Of a stretch of 64,000 bases of DNA, positions 17,788 to 26,477 are shown piece by piece. A model generated the notes under the pieces. The model saw only the letters and a program-made list of their open reading frames with translations. It was not told where the DNA came from and did not search any database. This DNA comes from Solimonas sp036405815. GTDB taxonomy: Bacteria > Pseudomonadota > Gammaproteobacteria > Nevskiales > Nevskiaceae. The position numbers were made by a program, and so were the translations under genes. The first letter of the stretch is position 1; every line of letters starts with the position of its first letter. The stretch is from the NCBI GenBank assembly GCA_036405815.1, contig DASWWX010000054.1, positions 1 through 64,000 on the forward strand, read 5' to 3'.

Positions 17788-17922
17788 CGGAATTTCGAGA
17801 TGGAAAAGGGGGCGCGGCATTCTAGCCGCGGGGGTGGAGTAGCGGGATTACCGGTGCCGCCGCATTCCCGGCCCCGGAGGCGGGCGGCTTACACTGGTCC
17901 GAATTCCGGAAGGAGCCGCGGC

Positions 17923-18672
17923 ATGACGATCCAGGGCGAAGCCGATCTGCGGGGCCTGCGACAGGTCGGGCAGCTCGTGGCTGCCGTGCTGGCCGACATG
18001 CTGGACCTGCTCGAACCGGGCATGACCACGCTGGAGCTGGACAACATCGGCCGGCGGCTGCTGGAACAGCGCGGCGCGCGTTCCGCGCCGGAGATCACCT
18101 ACAAGTTTCCGGGCGCGACCTGCATCAGCGTCAACGAGGAGGCGGCGCACGGCATTCCGGGTACGCGCCGCATCGAGGCCGGCGATGTCGTCAACGTGGA
18201 CGTATCGGCCGAACTGGACGGCTATTTCGCCGATACCGGCGGTACGCGTGTGGTGCCGCCGTCGTCGGCGTTGAAGGATTGCCTGTGCCTGGCGACGCGC
18301 CAGGCGCTGGCAGCGGCGATGACCGAGGCGCGTGCGGGCGCGCCGATCAACCGCATCGGCGCGGCGATCGAGCAGGTGGCCGATGCGCATCAGTTCCGCG
18401 TCATCCGCAATCTCGGCAGCCACGGCGTCGGCCGCGCGCTGCACGAGTATCCGGGCAGCATCGCCGGTCATTACGAGGCCAAGGACCGGCGCCGGCTGAC
18501 CGAGGGCATGGTCATCACCATCGAGCCGTTCCTGTCCACGCACAGCACGCGCGTGCGCACGGCCCGCGACGGCTGGACGTTGCTGGCGGCCAAGGGAAAT
18601 CTGTCGGCGCAATACGAGCACACGATGGTCATCACGCGCGGCGAGCCGATCGTGGTGACACGCCGGCACTGA
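17923..18672 (+). CDS. map: Type I methionine aminopeptidase
   Basis: A 249-residue cytosolic metallopeptidase that removes initiator Met from new proteins. All five metal ligands of the family are present: Asp93 (VNVDVSAELDG), Asp104 (FADTG), His167 (GSHGVGRALHE), Glu201 (ITIEPFLS) and Glu232 (QYEHTMV). The substrate-side His76 (AAHGIPG) is also kept. GGAAGGAG lies 7 nt before the ATG at 17923. It is not next to rpsB or tsf, so it may be a second map copy in this genome, which cannot be judged from this window. It converges with ilvB. Confidence 0.93.
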   Translation: MTIQGEADLRGLRQVGQLVAAVLADMLDLLEPGMTTLELDNIGRRLLEQRGARSAPEITYKFPGATCISVNEEAAHGIPGTRRIEAGDVVNVDVSAELDGYFADTGGTRVVPPSSALKDCLCLATRQALAAAMTEARAGAPINRIGAAIEQVADAHQFRVIRNLGSHGVGRALHEYPGSIAGHYEAKDRRRLTEGMVITIEPFLSTHSTRVRTARDGWTLLAAKGNLSAQYEHTMVITRGEPIVVTRRH

Positions 18673-18714
18673 GCGCGCGGCCTGGTCGGCGGCGGCTGGG
18701 CGCCACCGCCTGCG

Positions 18715-20565
18715 TCAGAACATCTGCGTGTTCTTGACGTCGTCGCCGCCCGCCGGCTTGTCGGAGCCGCGCCCGGCGATCCAGTCGCCGGTGATCATCT
18801 GCTCGTAGGACATGCCGGGGCCGACCATCGGGTAGACCGAGGCCATCGGGTCGATGAGGACTTCCAGGAACGCCGGGCCCTTGAACTCGACGAACTCCTT
18901 GATGACGCGCGCGAGGTCTTCCTTCTTGTCGACACGGCGCGCGAACTTGTAGCCGTCGGCTTCGGCGGCCTTGATGAAGTCCTTCTGATGTAGGCTCTTG
19001 TCCGAGCCGGCGTAGCGGCTGTCGAAGAACAGGCGCTGCCACTGCTTGACCATGCCATCGCCGAAGTTGTTCAGCACCACGACCTTGACCGGCAGATTGT
19101 AGGTGGTGACGGTCTCCAGCTCGCCCAGGTTCATGCGGATGCTGGCGTCGCCGTCGATGTCGATGACGATCTTGTTGGGCTGCGCGAACTGCGCGCCGAT
19201 CGCCGCCGGCAGGCCGAAGCCCATCGTGCCCATCGAACCCGAGGTCAGCCACAGACGCGGCTGCTTGAAGTCGAAGTACTGCGCGGCCCACATCTGGTGC
19301 TGGCCGACGCCGGTGGCGACCACGGCCTCGCCCTTCGTCAGCTTGTTGATCTCTTCGATGACCGCGTGCGGCTGGATGTGCGTGCCGCCGCGCTCGTAGT
19401 TCATCGCGTGCGTCTGCTTCAGCTGTGCGATGTGTGCATGCCACTCGCGGTAGTCCGGCTTGAAGCCCTGCTTCTGCGCGTGGCTCTGCAGCGCCTTGAT
19501 CGTACGGTTCAGCTCGCCGACGTGGTGCCAGTGCACCCGCTTGACCTTGTTGATCTCGCTGGGGTCGATGTCCAGGTGCGCGATCCACTTCGCGCCGCGC
19601 GCGAACTTGGCCGGCACGCCGGCGACGCGGTCGTCAAAGCGCGCGCCAACCGCGATCAGGAAGTCGCAGTCGTCGGTGGCGTAGTTGGCGAACGCGGTGC
19701 CGTGCATGCCGAGCATCTGCAGGCACAGCGCGTCGGTGGTGTCGGCGGCGCCGATGCCCATCAGCGTGGTCGTGACCGGGATGCCGAAGGCCGAGGCGAA
19801 TTCGCGCAGCGTCTGGGCGGCTTCGCCGTTGACGACGCCGCCACCGGCATAGATCAGCGGGCGCTTGGCCTGGCGCAGCATGTCGTAGAAGCGCGCGCTG
19901 GCGTCGTCCGAGACTTGGTTGTCGTACACCGCCTTGAGGCGGGCGCGGTAGCCGGGGATCGGCAGCACGCCTTCGCCCTTGAACGGACCGGACCAGTTCT
20001 GCACGTCCTTCGGGATATCGACGACGACCGGGCCGGGGCGGCCGGTGCGCGCGATCTCGAACGCAGTGCGCACGGTGGCTTCCAGCTTCTTCGGGTCGGT
20101 GACCAGGAACACGTGCTTGGCGGCGGCGCCCATGATCGAGCTGATCGGCGCCTCCTGGAACGCGTCGGTGCCGACGGCGGCGGTCGGCACCTGGCCGCAG
20201 ATCACGACCATCGGGATCGAGTCGGCCATGCAGTCGCGCACCGGCGTGACCGTATTGGTGGCGCCGGGGCCGGAGGTGACCATGCAGGCGCCGACCTTGC
20301 CGGAGGCGCGCGCGTAACCGGCGGCCATGAAGCCGGCGGCCTGTTCGTTGGCCGGCACGATCAGCGGCATCGGGTCCGGCGCGCCCTTGGCGGCGTGGTC
20401 GCGGTTGTAGCGGAAGATCGCGTCGTAGGTCGGCAGGATCGCGCCGCCCGAATAGCCGAACACGACGTCTACGCCCTCATCGGCGAGAATCTGTACGACC
20501 ATCTCTGCACCGGTCAGGGTCTGGCCGGACAGGGGATGGGGGCGCGGATTCAGGACGGCGTTCAT
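18715..20565 (-). CDS. ilvB: Acetolactate synthase large (catalytic) subunit
   Basis: 616 residues. The enzyme joins two pyruvates, or pyruvate and 2-oxobutyrate, using thiamine diphosphate and FAD, as the first common step of valine, leucine and isoleucine synthesis. Seen: the N-terminal catalytic-Glu region VDVVFGYSGGAILPTYDA, the central FAD-type domain (ARFDDRVAG), and the ThDP motif starting GDASIRMNL and ending in VVLNN. Length matches the family. It is transcribed away from its regulatory subunit gene ilvN across an 89-bp gap. The usual arrangement is a single ilvB-ilvN operon. Confidence 0.96.
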   Translation of the reverse strand: MNAVLNPRPHPLSGQTLTGAEMVVQILADEGVDVVFGYSGGAILPTYDAIFRYNRDHAAKGAPDPMPLIVPANEQAAGFMAAGYARASGKVGACMVTSGPGATNTVTPVRDCMADSIPMVVICGQVPTAAVGTDAFQEAPISSIMGAAAKHVFLVTDPKKLEATVRTAFEIARTGRPGPVVVDIPKDVQNWSGPFKGEGVLPIPGYRARLKAVYDNQVSDDASARFYDMLRQAKRPLIYAGGGVVNGEAAQTLREFASAFGIPVTTTLMGIGAADTTDALCLQMLGMHGTAFANYATDDCDFLIAVGARFDDRVAGVPAKFARGAKWIAHLDIDPSEINKVKRVHWHHVGELNRTIKALQSHAQKQGFKPDYREWHAHIAQLKQTHAMNYERGGTHIQPHAVIEEINKLTKGEAVVATGVGQHQMWAAQYFDFKQPRLWLTSGSMGTMGFGLPAAIGAQFAQPNKIVIDIDGDASIRMNLGELETVTTYNLPVKVVVLNNFGDGMVKQWQRLFFDSRYAGSDKSLHQKDFIKAAEADGYKFARRVDKKEDLARVIKEFVEFKGPAFLEVLIDPMASVYPMVGPGMSYEQMITGDWIAGRGSDKPAGGDDVKNTQMF

Positions 20566-20608
20566 GGGCTCTCGACGGAAGCTTCGGCAGGCCGAAAAAG
20601 GGGCGGCG

Positions 20609-20637
20609 ATCTTAGCTTGATTTCGCAGTGCAGCAAA
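20609..20637 (-). promoter_or_regulatory. Predicted ilvB promoter
   Basis: On the minus strand, TTTGCT (-35, 20632-20637), a 17-bp spacer and TAAGAT (-10, 20609-20614) lie about 45 bp upstream of the ilvB ATG. It overlaps the predicted ilvN promoter on the other strand. Confidence 0.5.
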
Positions 20638-20645
20638 GCTAAGGT
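20617..20645 (+). promoter_or_regulatory. Predicted ilvN promoter
   Basis: TTGATT (20617-20622), a 17-bp spacer and TAAGGT (20640-20645) on the plus strand. The -10 lies only 9 bp before the ilvN ATG, so the transcript would have almost no leader. An 8-bp inverted repeat (CTTAGCTT 20611-20618, AAGCTAAG 20636-20643) spans both promoters and could be an operator. Confidence 0.45.
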
Positions 20646-20654
20646 GCGCGCCCT

Positions 20655-21155
20655 ATGCGCCACATCATCACGATTTTGCTGCAAAACGAGGCCGGGGCTT
20701 TGGCTCGCGTTGCAGGCATGTTTGCGGCGCGCGGCTACAACATCGACTCGTTGTCGGTGGCGCCGACCCATGACCCGCTGGTCTCGCGTCTGACCCTGGT
20801 GACCTCCGGTTCCGACGCGGTCATCGACCAGATCGTCAAGCAGGCGACCAAGCTGGTCGACGTGGTGGAAATCGTCGATCTGTCGGCCACCGACCACCTC
20901 GAATGCGAGCTGCTGATGCTCAAGGTCCAGGTCGCCGGCAACGATGCGCGTGCGCTGGTCGATTGCGCCCGCCGTCATCGCGCCGTGATGCTCGACGAAT
21001 CGGAAAACACCCGTTTACTGCAACTTGCCGGCACTGGCGCCGAGATCGACGCCTTTGTTCAAGAAATCTCGACGTTGACCGAGGTGCTGGAGCTGGTGCG
21101 TTCCGGCGTCGCGGCGATGGCCCGCGGCCAGAGCGTCGTCGCCGCCGTGGTCTGA
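20655..21155 (+). CDS. ilvN: Acetolactate synthase small (regulatory) subunit
   Basis: 166 residues. The subunit activates the IlvB catalytic chain and confers feedback inhibition by valine. The N-terminal ACT domain reads HIITILLQNEAGALARVAGM, then ARGYNIDSLSVAPTHDP, the effector-binding loop. The C-terminal regulatory domain follows (LECELLMLKVQV). Length fits the IlvN/IlvH type. AAGGTG about 8 nt before the ATG may be the ribosome site, but the same bases form the predicted -10 box. ilvC starts 118 bp downstream on the same strand. Confidence 0.96.
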   Translation: MRHIITILLQNEAGALARVAGMFAARGYNIDSLSVAPTHDPLVSRLTLVTSGSDAVIDQIVKQATKLVDVVEIVDLSATDHLECELLMLKVQVAGNDARALVDCARRHRAVMLDESENTRLLQLAGTGAEIDAFVQEISTLTEVLELVRSGVAAMARGQSVVAAVV

Positions 21156-21167
21156 AGAATCCCCGAT

Positions 21168-21192
21168 GTCGCGTCGGCACCGCCGGCGCGAC
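21168..21192 (+). other. 11-bp hairpin in the ilvN-ilvC gap
   Basis: GTCGCGTCGGC (21168-21178) pairs with GCCGGCGCGAC (21182-21192), with one G-U pair and a 3-nt loop, 12 nt after the ilvN stop. There is no T tract. It could slow or process the transcript between the two genes. Confidence 0.4.
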
Positions 21193-21273
21193 GCTGTAAC
21201 CCTAGCTGTTGCAACGCCTGAGAACGCCGCTGATCGCGGTGCCCGAATCCCGCACAGACCCTGGAGTGCCGCT

Positions 21274-22296
21274 GTGAGCATCAACGTCTACTACGACAAG
21301 GACGCAGACCTTTCCATCATCCAGTCCAAGAAGGTCGCGATCGTCGGCTACGGCTCGCAGGGCCACGCCCATGCGCTGAACCTCAAGGACAGCGGCGTCG
21401 ATGTCGTCGTGGCCCTGCGTCCGGGTTCCGCGACCGCGAAGAAGGTCGAGGCCGGCGGCCTCAAGGTCAAGAACGTGGCCGACGCCTGCGCCTGGGCTGA
21501 CCTCGTCATGATCCTGACGCCGGACGAGTTCCAGTCCGAGCTGTACAAGAACGAGATCGAGCCGAACATCAAGAAGGGCGCGACGCTGGCCTTCGCGCAC
21601 GGCTTCGCGATCCATTTCAACCAGGTCGTGCCGCGCGCCGACCTCGACGTGATCATGATCGCGCCGAAAGCCCCGGGCCACACGGTGCGCAACGAGTACA
21701 CCAAGGGCGGCGGCATTCCCGACCTGATCGCGGTCTACCAGGACAGCAGCGGTAGCGCCAAGCAGCTTGCGCTGTCCTACGCCTCGGCGATCGGCGGCGG
21801 CCGCTCGGGCATCATCGAGACCACGTTCAAGGACGAATGCGAGACCGACCTGTTCGGTGAGCAGGCCGTGCTCTGCGGCGGCGCCGTCGAGCTGGTCAAG
21901 GCCGGTTTCGAGACGCTGGTCGACGCCGGCTACGAGCCGGAAATGGCCTACTTCGAGTGCCTGCACGAGCTGAAGCTGATCGTCGACCTGATGTATGAAG
22001 GCGGCATCGCCACGATGAACTACTCGATCTCGAACAACGCCGAGTACGGCGAGTACGTGACGGGTCCGAAGGTCATCAACGCCGAATCGCGCAAGGCGAT
22101 GAAGGAGTGCCTGGACAACATCCAGACCGGCAAGTACGCCAAGGCCTTCGTCTCCGAAGGCAAGCTGGGCTATCCGGAAATGACCGCGATGCGTCGCCTC
22201 AACGCCGCGCACCCGATCGAGCAGACCGGTGCCAAGCTGCGCGCGATGATGCCGTGGATCGGCAAGAACAAGCTGGTCGACAAGTCCAAGAACTAA
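21274..22296 (+). CDS. ilvC: Ketol-acid reductoisomerase
   Basis: 340 residues, the normal size of a class I enzyme, from the GTG at 21274 with GGAG 7 nt upstream. The in-frame ATG at 21166 would add 36 residues unlike the family. The enzyme isomerises and reduces acetolactate or acetohydroxybutyrate with NADPH and Mg2+. Seen: YYDKDADLSIIQ, the nucleotide motif GYGSQGHAHALNL (residues 25-37), APKAPGHTVRNEY, and the metal site segment ECETDLFGEQAVLCGG. It follows ilvN and is closed by a strong terminator. Confidence 0.96.
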   Translation: MSINVYYDKDADLSIIQSKKVAIVGYGSQGHAHALNLKDSGVDVVVALRPGSATAKKVEAGGLKVKNVADACAWADLVMILTPDEFQSELYKNEIEPNIKKGATLAFAHGFAIHFNQVVPRADLDVIMIAPKAPGHTVRNEYTKGGGIPDLIAVYQDSSGSAKQLALSYASAIGGGRSGIIETTFKDECETDLFGEQAVLCGGAVELVKAGFETLVDAGYEPEMAYFECLHELKLIVDLMYEGGIATMNYSISNNAEYGEYVTGPKVINAESRKAMKECLDNIQTGKYAKAFVSEGKLGYPEMTAMRRLNAAHPIEQTGAKLRAMMPWIGKNKLVDKSKN

Positions 22297-22384
22297 AGCC
22301 CGAGCAGCATGGGGATCCTGGCGTCGCAAGGGCGCGCTCGTCGCTGAGCGCCATCTTGAAGGCCGGAAGTTCGATGTGCCGAAG

Positions 22385-22412
22385 GGCCTCCTGACGGAGG
22401 CCTTTCGTTTTT
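22385..22412 (+). terminator. Intrinsic terminator after ilvC
   Basis: GGCCTCC (22385-22391) pairs with GGAGGCC (22396-22402) around TGAC, followed by TTTCGTTTTT. This is a textbook stem plus T tract, 89 nt after the ilvC stop and 43 nt before ispF. Confidence 0.85.
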
Positions 22413-22454
22413 GCGCCGCCTGCGATAATCGCGGCGACTCAAGGAGATTCACAG

Positions 22455-22940
22455 ATGGACTTTCGCATCGGTCACGGTTTCGACACGCATCGCCTGGAAG
22501 CGGGCGAGGGCGTCAGCCTCGGCGGCGTGCACATTCCCTGCGCCTATCGCATCGTCGCGCACTCCGACGGCGACGTGCTGATTCATGCCCTGTGCGATGC
22601 GCTGCTCGGCGCGACCGGCGGCGGCGATATCGGCAAGCTGTTCCCGGACAACGACCCGCAGTACCAGGGCATCGACAGCCGCGAGTTGTTGGCGGAAGTC
22701 ATGCGGCGCGTGCGTGCGGCGGGTTTCGGCGTGGTCAACGCCGATCTGACCTTGATCGCCGAGGCGCCGCGGGTGGCCGCGCACGTGCCGGCGATGCGCG
22801 CGGCGCTGGCCTCCGAATTGGGCATCGAGGACGCGCGCGTCAACGTCAAGGCGACGACCAACGAGACCATGGGCGCGCTTGGCCGGCGTGAGGGTCTGGC
22901 GGCGCACGCTGTCGTGTTGCTGGGGCCGGCAGTCCGCTAG
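22455..22940 (+). CDS. ispF: 2-C-methyl-D-erythritol 2,4-cyclodiphosphate synthase
   Basis: A 161-residue enzyme of the MEP isoprenoid pathway; it closes the cyclic diphosphate with loss of CMP and works as a trimer with zinc. Seen: RIGHGFDTHRL with metal ligands Asp10 and His12; LGGVHIP; AHSDGDVLIHALCDALLGA, with the ligand His near residue 44; DIGKLFPDNDP; and the trimer/CDP segment KATTNETMGALGRREG. AAGGAGA precedes the ATG. It is not beside ispD here, so it is a single-gene unit after the ilvC terminator. Confidence 0.95.
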   Translation: MDFRIGHGFDTHRLEAGEGVSLGGVHIPCAYRIVAHSDGDVLIHALCDALLGATGGGDIGKLFPDNDPQYQGIDSRELLAEVMRRVRAAGFGVVNADLTLIAEAPRVAAHVPAMRAALASELGIEDARVNVKATTNETMGALGRREGLAAHAVVLLGPAVR

Positions 22941-23108
22941 TTCGCATCGTCGCAGCGGTATCCAGACGCCGCGGGGCGGCTGGTGTGGGGGAAAACCCGA
23001 CTCCGGGCTCGCCTTTTTCCCGATAGCATGCGCCCGCGGAACTGGCATGGGCGTTGCTCCATGAGCTCGAAGCCGGCCGCCATATCAAGACTGTTCAGGG
23101 GAAACACC

Positions 23109-25085
23109 ATGTCGTCGTTGAAGAGCGTCAGTGCCGCGTCCGCGGCCGTTCTGCTGTTGGCCGCCTGTGGCGGCAGCAGTGCCCCCGGGACCTCGGCACC
23201 GCCGACGCCCTCCACCCCGATCGCCAAGAACGCCGATTCCTGCGATGCCGCCTACGCCGCCGCCGAGGCCGAAGCCAAGGCCGGCGCCAAGCTGGGCACC
23301 CCCGTGCGGGTCAGCGAACGTATCGGCTACGGCCAGCCCGGCCGACTGATCCTGTCGTTCCGCTTCGACGTCGAGCGCAAGCGCGCGGCGCAGGCGCTGC
23401 AGAAGCTGCCGCTGCTGAATCTGGTGCTGGATCGCTCGCTGTTCGCGTATCGGAACCTGCCGATGCTGTACGTGAACCTGCCGCTGGTCACGCCGCAGAT
23501 CGTCGAAACGCTGGAGCGCGCACTGGCGCCGCTGGGACTGGTGTCGATCTATCCGGACGAGCGCCTGCAGTACCACCTGGCCGATTCCAACGAGTACATC
23601 GGCGCGCGCATCGCGCGCCAGACCTACGGCCTCGATGGCCGCGGCGTCACCGTGGCGGTGATCGACTCGGGCATCTACGAGCTGCAGGGCGATTTCGGCA
23701 ACGTCGTCGAGAACAAGAAGATCATCGGCAACTCGCTGGGCGTGGTCAGCCTGCCGCAGCTCGAGAACTATCTGTTGCTCGACGTGACCGGTCTGGATTC
23801 CGACACGACCTCCGGACACGGCACGCACGTTGCCGGCACGGTCGCCGGCACCGGCGCGATGTCGGGCGGCGAGCTGTCGGGCATGGCGCCGGGCGCGGGC
23901 CTGATCGGCATCGGCACCGGCGAGGCGATCTTTGTCTCCTATGCATTGGAGGCCTTCGATTATCTGGTGAATCCGGATCTCGTCGAGCGCTATAACCTGC
24001 GCGTGACCAACAACAGCTACGGCCCGTCGGGCGCGGGCGGCTTCGAGCCGTTCCACCCGATCAACCTGGCGACCAAGGCCGCGCATGACCTTGGCATCTA
24101 CTCGGTCTTCGCCGCCGGCAACGCGGGGTCGCCGTCCGACGACGGCACAGTCAGCAACCACAATCCCTACGGTGCTTCGCCGTGCACGATCTCGGTGGCC
24201 TCCGGCATCGCCAACGCCAATGTCTTCGATCCGATCAACGCGCTGCTCGGCCTGGCGCCGGACCAGCTGTTCACGCCGGATCGTCGCGGCCAGCTGTCCA
24301 CGTTCTCGTCGCGCGGCCTGGCTGGCGACGTGTTCGACCATCCGAACATCACCGCGCCGGGCGATCTGGTGGCGGCGGCCTACAACCCCAAGGGCGCGGT
24401 GCTCTATGCCGGCGTCGGCGCGCCGTACGTGAACCCTCAGCATCCGCAGTGGAGCCTGTCGTACTACCGCATCTCCGGTACGTCGATGGCCTCGCCGCAT
24501 ATCGCCGGCATCGTCGCGCTGCTGCTGCAGGCCGATCCGGAACTGGGCTGGGATGAGCTGCAGGCGGCGCTGTACGAGACCGCGACGCCGATGGTCAAGG
24601 AAGACGGCACGCCGTACGCGCTGTGGGAGGCGGGTCACGGTTTCGTCAACGTCAAGGCGGCGCTGGACCGGGTCATTGCCGAAGCGCCGGCGCGTCGCGT
24701 CGAGCGCGTGCAGGAGACGCTGACCGAGCTCAGCGGCATCGTCAGTGTCGCCGTCAGCGATCCGGTTCTGGGGCTGTCGCTGCTCGGCGCGAGCACCGAC
24801 TTCGAGTTCGAGCTGCCGGAAGGCGCGACCTACGAGAGCATGACGGTGTCGGCCAAGTGGCTGGTGCCCGCCAACGATCTCGATCTCGTCGTGATCGGTC
24901 CGGACGGGGAGGTGGTGGCGACCTCGGGCAATGCGGCCGGGAGCTTCGAGTCGGCGCGCCTGCGCAAGCCACTGCCGGGGCATTACATCGCCCGCGTGAA
25001 TGGCTTTCTCAACACGCCGGACCGCGCGACCGTGACGGTCGACGTGGTCAAGCTGGAAACGCGCGACAAGCCTGCGCCGCTGTAA
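23109..25085 (+). CDS. Subtilisin-like (S8) serine protease lipoprotein
   Basis: 658 residues from the ATG at 23109, preceded by AGGGGAAA. A signal peptide ends in lipobox LAAC. A propeptide-like region (about 60-160) resembles inhibitor-type prodomains. The catalytic domain has the full triad: Asp186 (AVIDSGIYE), His237 (SGHGTHVAG) and Ser459 (SGTSMASPHIAG), with the oxyanion Asn in FAAGNAG. The C-terminal 100 or so residues (TDFEFELPEGATYESMTVSA, ending near TVDVVKLE) form a PPC-like beta domain. It should be a surface or periplasmic protease made as a zymogen. The upstream in-frame start at 22983 lacks signal-peptide character. Confidence 0.92.
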   Translation: MSSLKSVSAASAAVLLLAACGGSSAPGTSAPPTPSTPIAKNADSCDAAYAAAEAEAKAGAKLGTPVRVSERIGYGQPGRLILSFRFDVERKRAAQALQKLPLLNLVLDRSLFAYRNLPMLYVNLPLVTPQIVETLERALAPLGLVSIYPDERLQYHLADSNEYIGARIARQTYGLDGRGVTVAVIDSGIYELQGDFGNVVENKKIIGNSLGVVSLPQLENYLLLDVTGLDSDTTSGHGTHVAGTVAGTGAMSGGELSGMAPGAGLIGIGTGEAIFVSYALEAFDYLVNPDLVERYNLRVTNNSYGPSGAGGFEPFHPINLATKAAHDLGIYSVFAAGNAGSPSDDGTVSNHNPYGASPCTISVASGIANANVFDPINALLGLAPDQLFTPDRRGQLSTFSSRGLAGDVFDHPNITAPGDLVAAAYNPKGAVLYAGVGAPYVNPQHPQWSLSYYRISGTSMASPHIAGIVALLLQADPELGWDELQAALYETATPMVKEDGTPYALWEAGHGFVNVKAALDRVIAEAPARRVERVQETLTELSGIVSVAVSDPVLGLSLLGASTDFEFELPEGATYESMTVSAKWLVPANDLDLVVIGPDGEVVATSGNAAGSFESARLRKPLPGHYIARVNGFLNTPDRATVTVDVVKLETRDKPAPL

Positions 25086-25101
25086 GCGGACAGCGCTGCG
25101 C

Positions 25102-25126
25102 GGGGCGCGGCTTTCGGCCGCGCCCC
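25102..25126 (+). terminator. 10-bp GC hairpin after the S8 protease gene
   Basis: GGGGCGCGGC (25102-25111) pairs perfectly with GCCGCGCCCC (25117-25126) across a 5-nt loop, 16 nt after the stop. No T tract follows, so strength is uncertain. Confidence 0.45.
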
Positions 25127-25180
25127 GTCGTCGTGCGCATTGCATTGTCCTGGGGCACCTGCACGCATACACTCGCGGCC

Positions 25181-25825
25181 ATGTTGCAGCCCGCCGATGC
25201 CAAGCCCGCCGCACGTGCGCCGCAACGCGCACGCCGCGACACCCGCGAGGAAATCCTCAACTGTGCCGAGGAACTGCTGCAGCGCCGCGGCTACAACGGG
25301 TTCAGCTACCAGCACATCGCGGTGCAGCTCGGCATCCGGAATGCCGCGATCCACTATCACTTCCCCGGCAAGGAAGATCTCGGGATCGCGCTGGTGCAGC
25401 GTTTCCGCGAGCGCTTCCGCGAGTGGACCGCAGGGCTGGCGCAGGAGAACGGCTGGTCACGGCTGCAAGCCTACTTCGGTACCTATGTCGATCATCTGAC
25501 CGGCGAGGAATGCCGGCTGTGTCCGGGTGGCGTGCTCGCCGCCGAGTTCGGCACGCTGGCCGATCCGATGCGCCTGGAAGCGCGCCTGCTGGTGCGTGAG
25601 ATCTACGAGTGGCTGGTCGAGACGCTGGAGCAGGGGCGTCAGCAGGGCGTACTGCGCTTCAACGGCGATGCGCTCGACAAGGCGGTCGAGATTGGTGCGG
25701 CACTGCAGGGTGGCCTGCAGATCGCGCGCCTGGTCGATGCCCAGCGTTTCCATCAGCTGCTGGATCAGCTCGCGCTGGAATTGACCGGCGGCCGCGAGCG
25801 CAACGGTCGCGGCTCGCTGCCGTAA
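25181..25825 (+). CDS. TetR/AcrR family transcriptional regulator
   Basis: 214 residues. The N-terminal DNA-binding domain reads REEILNCAEELLQRRGYNGF then HIAVQLGIRNAAIHYHFPGKED, a clear TetR helix-turn-helix with the usual Tyr-His-Phe-Pro turn. The C-terminal domain holds ECRLCPGGVLAAEF, a Cys-containing segment found in TetR proteins of the AcuR/NemR kind that sense electrophiles. Cys-based sensing is inference. The ATG at 25181 gives a normal N terminus; no strong ribosome site is visible. It lies 95 bp after the S8 protease gene and converges on the Smr gene with a 15-bp gap. Confidence 0.88.
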   Translation: MLQPADAKPAARAPQRARRDTREEILNCAEELLQRRGYNGFSYQHIAVQLGIRNAAIHYHFPGKEDLGIALVQRFRERFREWTAGLAQENGWSRLQAYFGTYVDHLTGEECRLCPGGVLAAEFGTLADPMRLEARLLVREIYEWLVETLEQGRQQGVLRFNGDALDKAVEIGAALQGGLQIARLVDAQRFHQLLDQLALELTGGRERNGRGSLP

Positions 25826-25840
25826 CGTCGGCTCGCGGCC

Positions 25841-26374
25841 CTAGCCGCCGAGCAGAGCGTAGACCGCGCCGGTGCCGCCGTCGTGGGGCGGCGCCGAACA
25901 GAACGCCATGACGCGGCGGTGCTTGCGCAACCATCCATCGAGATAGCTTTTCAGCACCGGGCCGCTGTTCGGCGAGCCGTTGCCCTTGCCATGCACGATG
26001 CGTACGCAGCGCCGTTCGCGGTCCAGGCAGTCGGCGATGAAATGCGTCACTGCCGCGCGCGCCTGATCGCGATTGAGGCCGTGCAGATCGAGTTCGGCCT
26101 GGATGCGGTATTGGCCGCGACGCAGTTTGCGCAACACGCCATCCTGAACACCGGGCGCGCGGTAGTGCAGCGTTTCGCCGGCCTCGACCCATTCGGGATC
26201 CGGTTCGGCCAGCAGCTCCTTCATGACCTGCAGGTCGTCGGCGATGCGTTGTCTGGGCACCGGTGCCGGCGTGTCGCGCGCAAGCTGAACGCGCGCGCTG
26301 CTCTTGAGTGGACGCACCCCGCGCATCGCGGCGCGGAACAGGTCGTCTTCGTCGCTGTCGTCGCGATCCGGCAT
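25841..26374 (-). CDS. Smr domain protein (MutS2 C-terminal-like endonuclease)
   Basis: 177 residues. The C-terminal Smr domain carries the three family motifs: ELDLHGLNRDQA near 93-104, VRIVHGKGNGS near 122-132, and PHDGGTGAVYALL at the C terminus. Smr domains are DNA- or RNA-nicking modules; stand-alone proteobacterial copies such as E. coli SmrB cleave mRNA at collided ribosomes. The N-terminal 80 residues (DSDEDDLFRAAMRGVRPL) match the leader seen in YfcN/SmrB-like proteins. Whether this one acts on RNA or DNA cannot be told. It is divergent from surE (104-bp gap). Confidence 0.88.
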   Translation of the reverse strand: MPDRDDSDEDDLFRAAMRGVRPLKSSARVQLARDTPAPVPRQRIADDLQVMKELLAEPDPEWVEAGETLHYRAPGVQDGVLRKLRRGQYRIQAELDLHGLNRDQARAAVTHFIADCLDRERRCVRIVHGKGNGSPNSGPVLKSYLDGWLRKHRRVMAFCSAPPHDGGTGAVYALLGG

Positions 26375-26477
26375 CGTCGCGGTCCGTTAAGGAATGTCCT
26401 TCGGTAATCGAGAGAGAATCGACCGGCATCATAGCGGCCAAAGCCGGTAGACTAGCGCCATCCGCTTTCTGCGACGC

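Noticed and set aside
21166..21273. An upstream ATG start for ilvC
   Set aside because: It would add 36 residues unlike any reductoisomerase; the GTG at 21274 has a good ribosome site and gives the standard length.
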